Below, in pieces: positions 5,886-7,758 of a stretch of DNA of 7,758 nt (positions are counted from its first letter, which is position 1; the number at the start of each line of letters is the position of its first letter). The notes under the pieces are model-generated. The model was given only the letters and a program-made list of their open reading frames with translations, was not told the DNA's origin and made no database searches. Location of the stretch: contig JAGYMT010000065.1 in the NCBI GenBank assembly GCA_018400335.1, forward strand, positions 1-7,758, in the 5' to 3' direction. The stretch is from Kiritimatiellia bacterium (lineage in GTDB: Bacteria; Verrucomicrobiota; Kiritimatiellia; JAAZAB01). A program made the position numbers and the translations under genes.

Positions 5886-6575
5886 ATGAAGCTGGCTGTC
5901 ACGCGTGATGGAGATAATCTGTGTTTGGAAAGCGACTGTATCCGGATGGATTTCGTCGGCAAAGACACAAAGACTGCGGCATTCCAGGTCACCGACGCGC
6001 GCACGCAACCGGACGGCACGGTGAAGATCGAGTTGACCGACGAGCAGAGCGCGCTGCGGGCCTACGACGCCGAGTGCCGCGACGTCTTCATCTACCTCTA
6101 CTGGGGCTACCGCTCGCCCTGGTGGCTGCTGCACGGCGACGTCCTGTTCGAGCCGGGACTGGACATCGAGGCGGCCTCGCCGTCGGGCAGCCCTACGCTA
6201 TACGCGCGCGACGGCGTCACCGTCGGTCTCGATCAGGCGCAGTGGTGGTGTCATGACCTGCCGAAGATCAGCAAGGACTCCCTCGGCGTCTGGCTCTCCG
6301 ACTGGCGGTGGAACAGTTGCATCGGCACGGAGCGCTGGGAAGAGGCGTTCGTCATGGACATCTGTCGCGGCAGCCTGCTGGCGCAGCCATGGAGCGACCG
6401 CGAGTTTCTCGATCCCGTCGGCCGCCGGCGGCGGACACACGACATGTACGGATGTTTGTCAGCGTGGTATCCAAACCGGAACACGAGCTTCGCTGCCGCG
6501 CCTACAGTATTCCCCGGTAACGGGCGGTCAGGAGCAGAGCTCCTGAACCTGAAATCTTTCAACGAAGTTGGCTAG
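5886..6575 (+). CDS. Unrecognised protein, C-terminal part frame-disrupted
   Basis: The open frame encodes 229 residues from a well-supported start. I do not recognise the family. Residues 1-180 look like a genuine beta-rich, tryptophan-rich cytoplasmic protein: YLYWGYRSPWWLLHGDVLFEPG (70-91, key W73, W79, W80), QAQWWCHDLP (118-126), WLSDWRWN (136-143), ERWEEAFVMDICRG (149-162). From about residue 180 (GRRRRTHD) the sequence turns low in coding character. The next frame instead reads FVSVVSKPEHELR and stops at TAA 6518-6520, just before a hairpin (6528-6546). The likely original end is therefore near 6520, after a one-base loss or a sequencing error in the GC palindrome 6421-6432. The gene may also be a truncated front part of a larger enzyme. 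It follows the Gfo/Idh gene and probably shares its transcript. Its annotated stop overlaps the stop of the convergent gene. Confidence 0.65.
   Translation: MKLAVTRDGDNLCLESDCIRMDFVGKDTKTAAFQVTDARTQPDGTVKIELTDEQSALRAYDAECRDVFIYLYWGYRSPWWLLHGDVLFEPGLDIEAASPSGSPTLYARDGVTVGLDQAQWWCHDLPKISKDSLGVWLSDWRWNSCIGTERWEEAFVMDICRGSLLAQPWSDREFLDPVGRRRRTHDMYGCLSAWYPNRNTSFAAAPTVFPGNGRSGAELLNLKSFNEVG
6528..6546. terminator. Hairpin between convergent genes, no T-tract
   Basis: TCAGGAGC (6528-6535), loop AGA, GCTCCTGA (6539-6546): a perfect 8-bp stem. It lies 8 bases after the TAA (6518-6520) of the alternative reading frame of the + strand gene and 26 bases beyond the stop of the - strand gene. There is no T-tract on either side, so it is at best a weak or bidirectional terminator or a transcript-end stabiliser. 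Confidence 0.4.
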
Positions 6576-7585
6576 TTCCCCGGCGGCGGCTGGAGCTCCA
6601 TTATCGCATGGTTCCAGATGTTGTGGCCCCAGCCCAAGAGAGGTCTGAAAGAGTAGGGCACAAGTTTTCCCGCCGTCTTGTCCAGCCGGACGAGCATGAA
6701 ATTCAGCCTGTCGCCGGCGCGCGGAGGACAGCGCTCGTAACCAGGCAGCTCATCAAAAGGGATGGCCATCTGAACGGTGTATCCCTCGTCCTTGTCCTTG
6801 CTCATGTTCAGGGTGCCGCGGATATTTTGGCTGTGTTTCAGACCCCTCATGTTCTCGTCTTTATCGGCCAAACTCCCCCATAAATCGATTTTTTTTGCTT
6901 GGATTGCGTCAAAAACCGATCCGTTGGGAGCAACCACCACTTCCCAGTAAGTACGGAATCGCATGGACGGCATGATGAATATCTCCACGCAATCGTCGAA
7001 GTAGACGTGGTCGTCGCGCTCGCGCTCCTTGGCTGCGATGTCTTCATCGGCGCAGTCAAAGGCGACGTACAGATACCGCTCATCCCAGAGAAGCTTGAAG
7101 GTTGTGGCGGGACCGCCCTGTTCCGCTTTATTGAAGGGATACACCTCGTTCCACGTCCATGCGTTCGCCCAGGCCGGGTCGCCGGGATTGCCGTCAACCG
7201 CCGGCTTAATGACGGCATAGGGAACGCGGTGAAGCCCCGGATCGGGCCAACCCGGGCCGGCCTCAATCAGCCCGAGGAAGTTATTGATATCCGCGAGAAT
7301 CGCGGACTCAGACGGGGAACCGGGCCTGGGTCCTTCGCCTCTGAAGAACGCGAACCAGGACGAATAAGGGTCGTTTCTGAGCCGGTTCGCGTATTCGCGG
7401 CCGGGCGTAGCGCCCACTGCGGCCAGCGCTGCTTCTGTTCGTTTAAGAACAGCCGAATAATCCGGCGCCACTGCGTTCGTTTCCTGCTGCGCGGCTGCAT
7501 GGCACGCGGCTGAGAGCATAATGCCGAGCGCAACGCTCCTGTATAAAGCCGAGCGCGTCCGGTTCGATAGTGAGTTTGAAATCAT
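6572..7585 (-). CDS. Secreted CBM9-like domain protein
   Basis: This is a 337-residue exported protein. Residues 1-32 form a signal peptide: Arg9, Arg11 and Arg16, a hydrophobic core VALGIMLSAA and an A-A-A cleavage site before QQE. A lipobox at Cys28 is poor (S at -3). Residues 35-115 are an unassigned alpha-helical region. Residues 122-333 match the family 9-like carbohydrate-binding fold (CBM9 / DOMON-like): VDGNPGDPAW (130-139), FKLLWDERYLYVAFDCADEDI (163-183), DDHVYFDDCVEIFI (191-204), YWEVVVAPNGSVFDA (213-227), IPFDELPG (275-282). No hydrolase domain is attached, so it probably binds carbohydrate or carries such a module only. The start ATG 7583-7585 follows AAAGGAG (7594-7600). The gene lies 30 bases after the phosphatase fragment on the same strand and is probably co-transcribed with it. 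Ligand unknown. Confidence 0.88.
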   Translation of the reverse strand: MISNSLSNRTRSALYRSVALGIMLSAACHAAAQQETNAVAPDYSAVLKRTEAALAAVGATPGREYANRLRNDPYSSWFAFFRGEGPRPGSPSESAILADINNFLGLIEAGPGWPDPGLHRVPYAVIKPAVDGNPGDPAWANAWTWNEVYPFNKAEQGGPATTFKLLWDERYLYVAFDCADEDIAAKERERDDHVYFDDCVEIFIMPSMRFRTYWEVVVAPNGSVFDAIQAKKIDLWGSLADKDENMRGLKHSQNIRGTLNMSKDKDEGYTVQMAIPFDELPGYERCPPRAGDRLNFMLVRLDKTAGKLVPYSFRPLLGWGHNIWNHAIMELQPPPGN

Positions 7586-7615
7586 TTTTACAACTCCTTT
7601 TCTATAAGTAATATA

Positions 7616-7758
7616 TCAGCCGCGTTTCAGCATCACAACAGTTATATCATCGGAAGGTTCGGCGTCGGCGGCGAACTTTCTAATGTCGGCGACGAGAGAT
7701 TCCGTCATCTCCCGGCAGCAGCCGCCCATTGCCCTCGCGCGCTCCGCGAGGCGCTCCT
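7616..7758 (-). CDS. PP2C/SpoIIE-type serine phosphatase, C-terminal end (partial)
   Basis: Only the last 46 codons and the TGA (7616-7618) are in the window; the gene enters from the right edge. The translated tail contains ESLVADIRKFA and then PSDDITVVMLKRG. The DD-I-T-V-V pattern at the very end is the conserved metal-binding motif and last beta strand of SpoIIE/RsbU-type PP2C phosphatases, which dephosphorylate anti-anti-sigma or similar proteins in signalling. The regulatory domains would lie outside the window, so its input is unknown. It lies directly upstream of the secreted CBM9-like gene (30-base gap), suggesting co-transcription, though a functional link is not evident. Confidence 0.8.
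   Translation of the reverse strand, partial: ERLAERARAMGGCCREMTESLVADIRKFAADAEPSDDITVVMLKRG

Noticed and set aside
4844..6019. 391-codon open frame on the - strand
   Set aside because: It lies wholly antisense to the Gfo/Idh gene and the start of the next gene, both of which have clear motifs or RBSs. Its translation shows no family feature; it is a by-product of high GC at third codon positions.
6899..7513. 204-codon open frame on the + strand
   Set aside because: It is antisense to the CBM9-like gene, which has a signal peptide, a domain match and a strong RBS.

Overview
The window comes from a GC-rich bacterial genome with dense, mostly same-strand gene packing and strong AAAGGAG-type ribosome binding sites. 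The mix of genes suggests an uncultured or environmental member of the Planctomycetota-Verrucomicrobiota-Lentisphaerota group or a neighbouring lineage that degrades polysaccharides: a URO-D-like protein next to sugar oxidoreductases, a secreted CBM9-type protein, a SpoIIE/RsbU-type phosphatase and a decayed transposase. This placement is an inference from gene content; no phylogenetic marker is present.

Layout. (1) 1-371: remains of an insertion sequence. A long palindrome covers the ribosome binding site and start codon of a transposase that now survives only as two short pieces in different frames. (2) 372-902: the C-terminal part of a protein whose front is missing; the IS debris ends just where this open frame starts, so the gene was probably broken there. 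(3) 903-1035: an AT-rich gap with a good promoter candidate and an exact 11-base direct repeat. (4) 1036-4735: a tight three-gene + strand operon (unrecognised beta-rich protein, URO-D superfamily protein, zinc-less MDR dehydrogenase), closed by a strong intrinsic terminator at 4743-4770. (5) 4817-6575: a Gfo/Idh/MocA oxidoreductase and an unrecognised gene whose last part appears frame-disrupted. (6) 6572-7758: a - strand pair, a PP2C/SpoIIE-type phosphatase (only its last 46 residues are inside the window) followed by a secreted CBM9-like protein that converges on the + strand cluster and shares a CTAG with it.

How the genes may work together. The + strand block looks like an intracellular carbohydrate-modification or catabolic cassette: two NAD(P)-dependent sugar-type oxidoreductases (MDR and Gfo/Idh), a URO-D-fold protein that is not HemE, and two cytoplasmic proteins of unknown family. 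The MDR and Gfo/Idh proteins resemble the two halves of fused 'bi-domain' oxidoreductases found in polysaccharide clusters. The most interesting possibility is an uncharacterised pathway in which the URO-D-like protein (a relative of corrinoid methyltransferases as well as of HemE) acts with the oxidoreductases on a modified sugar. That is a hypothesis; nothing in the sequence fixes the substrate.
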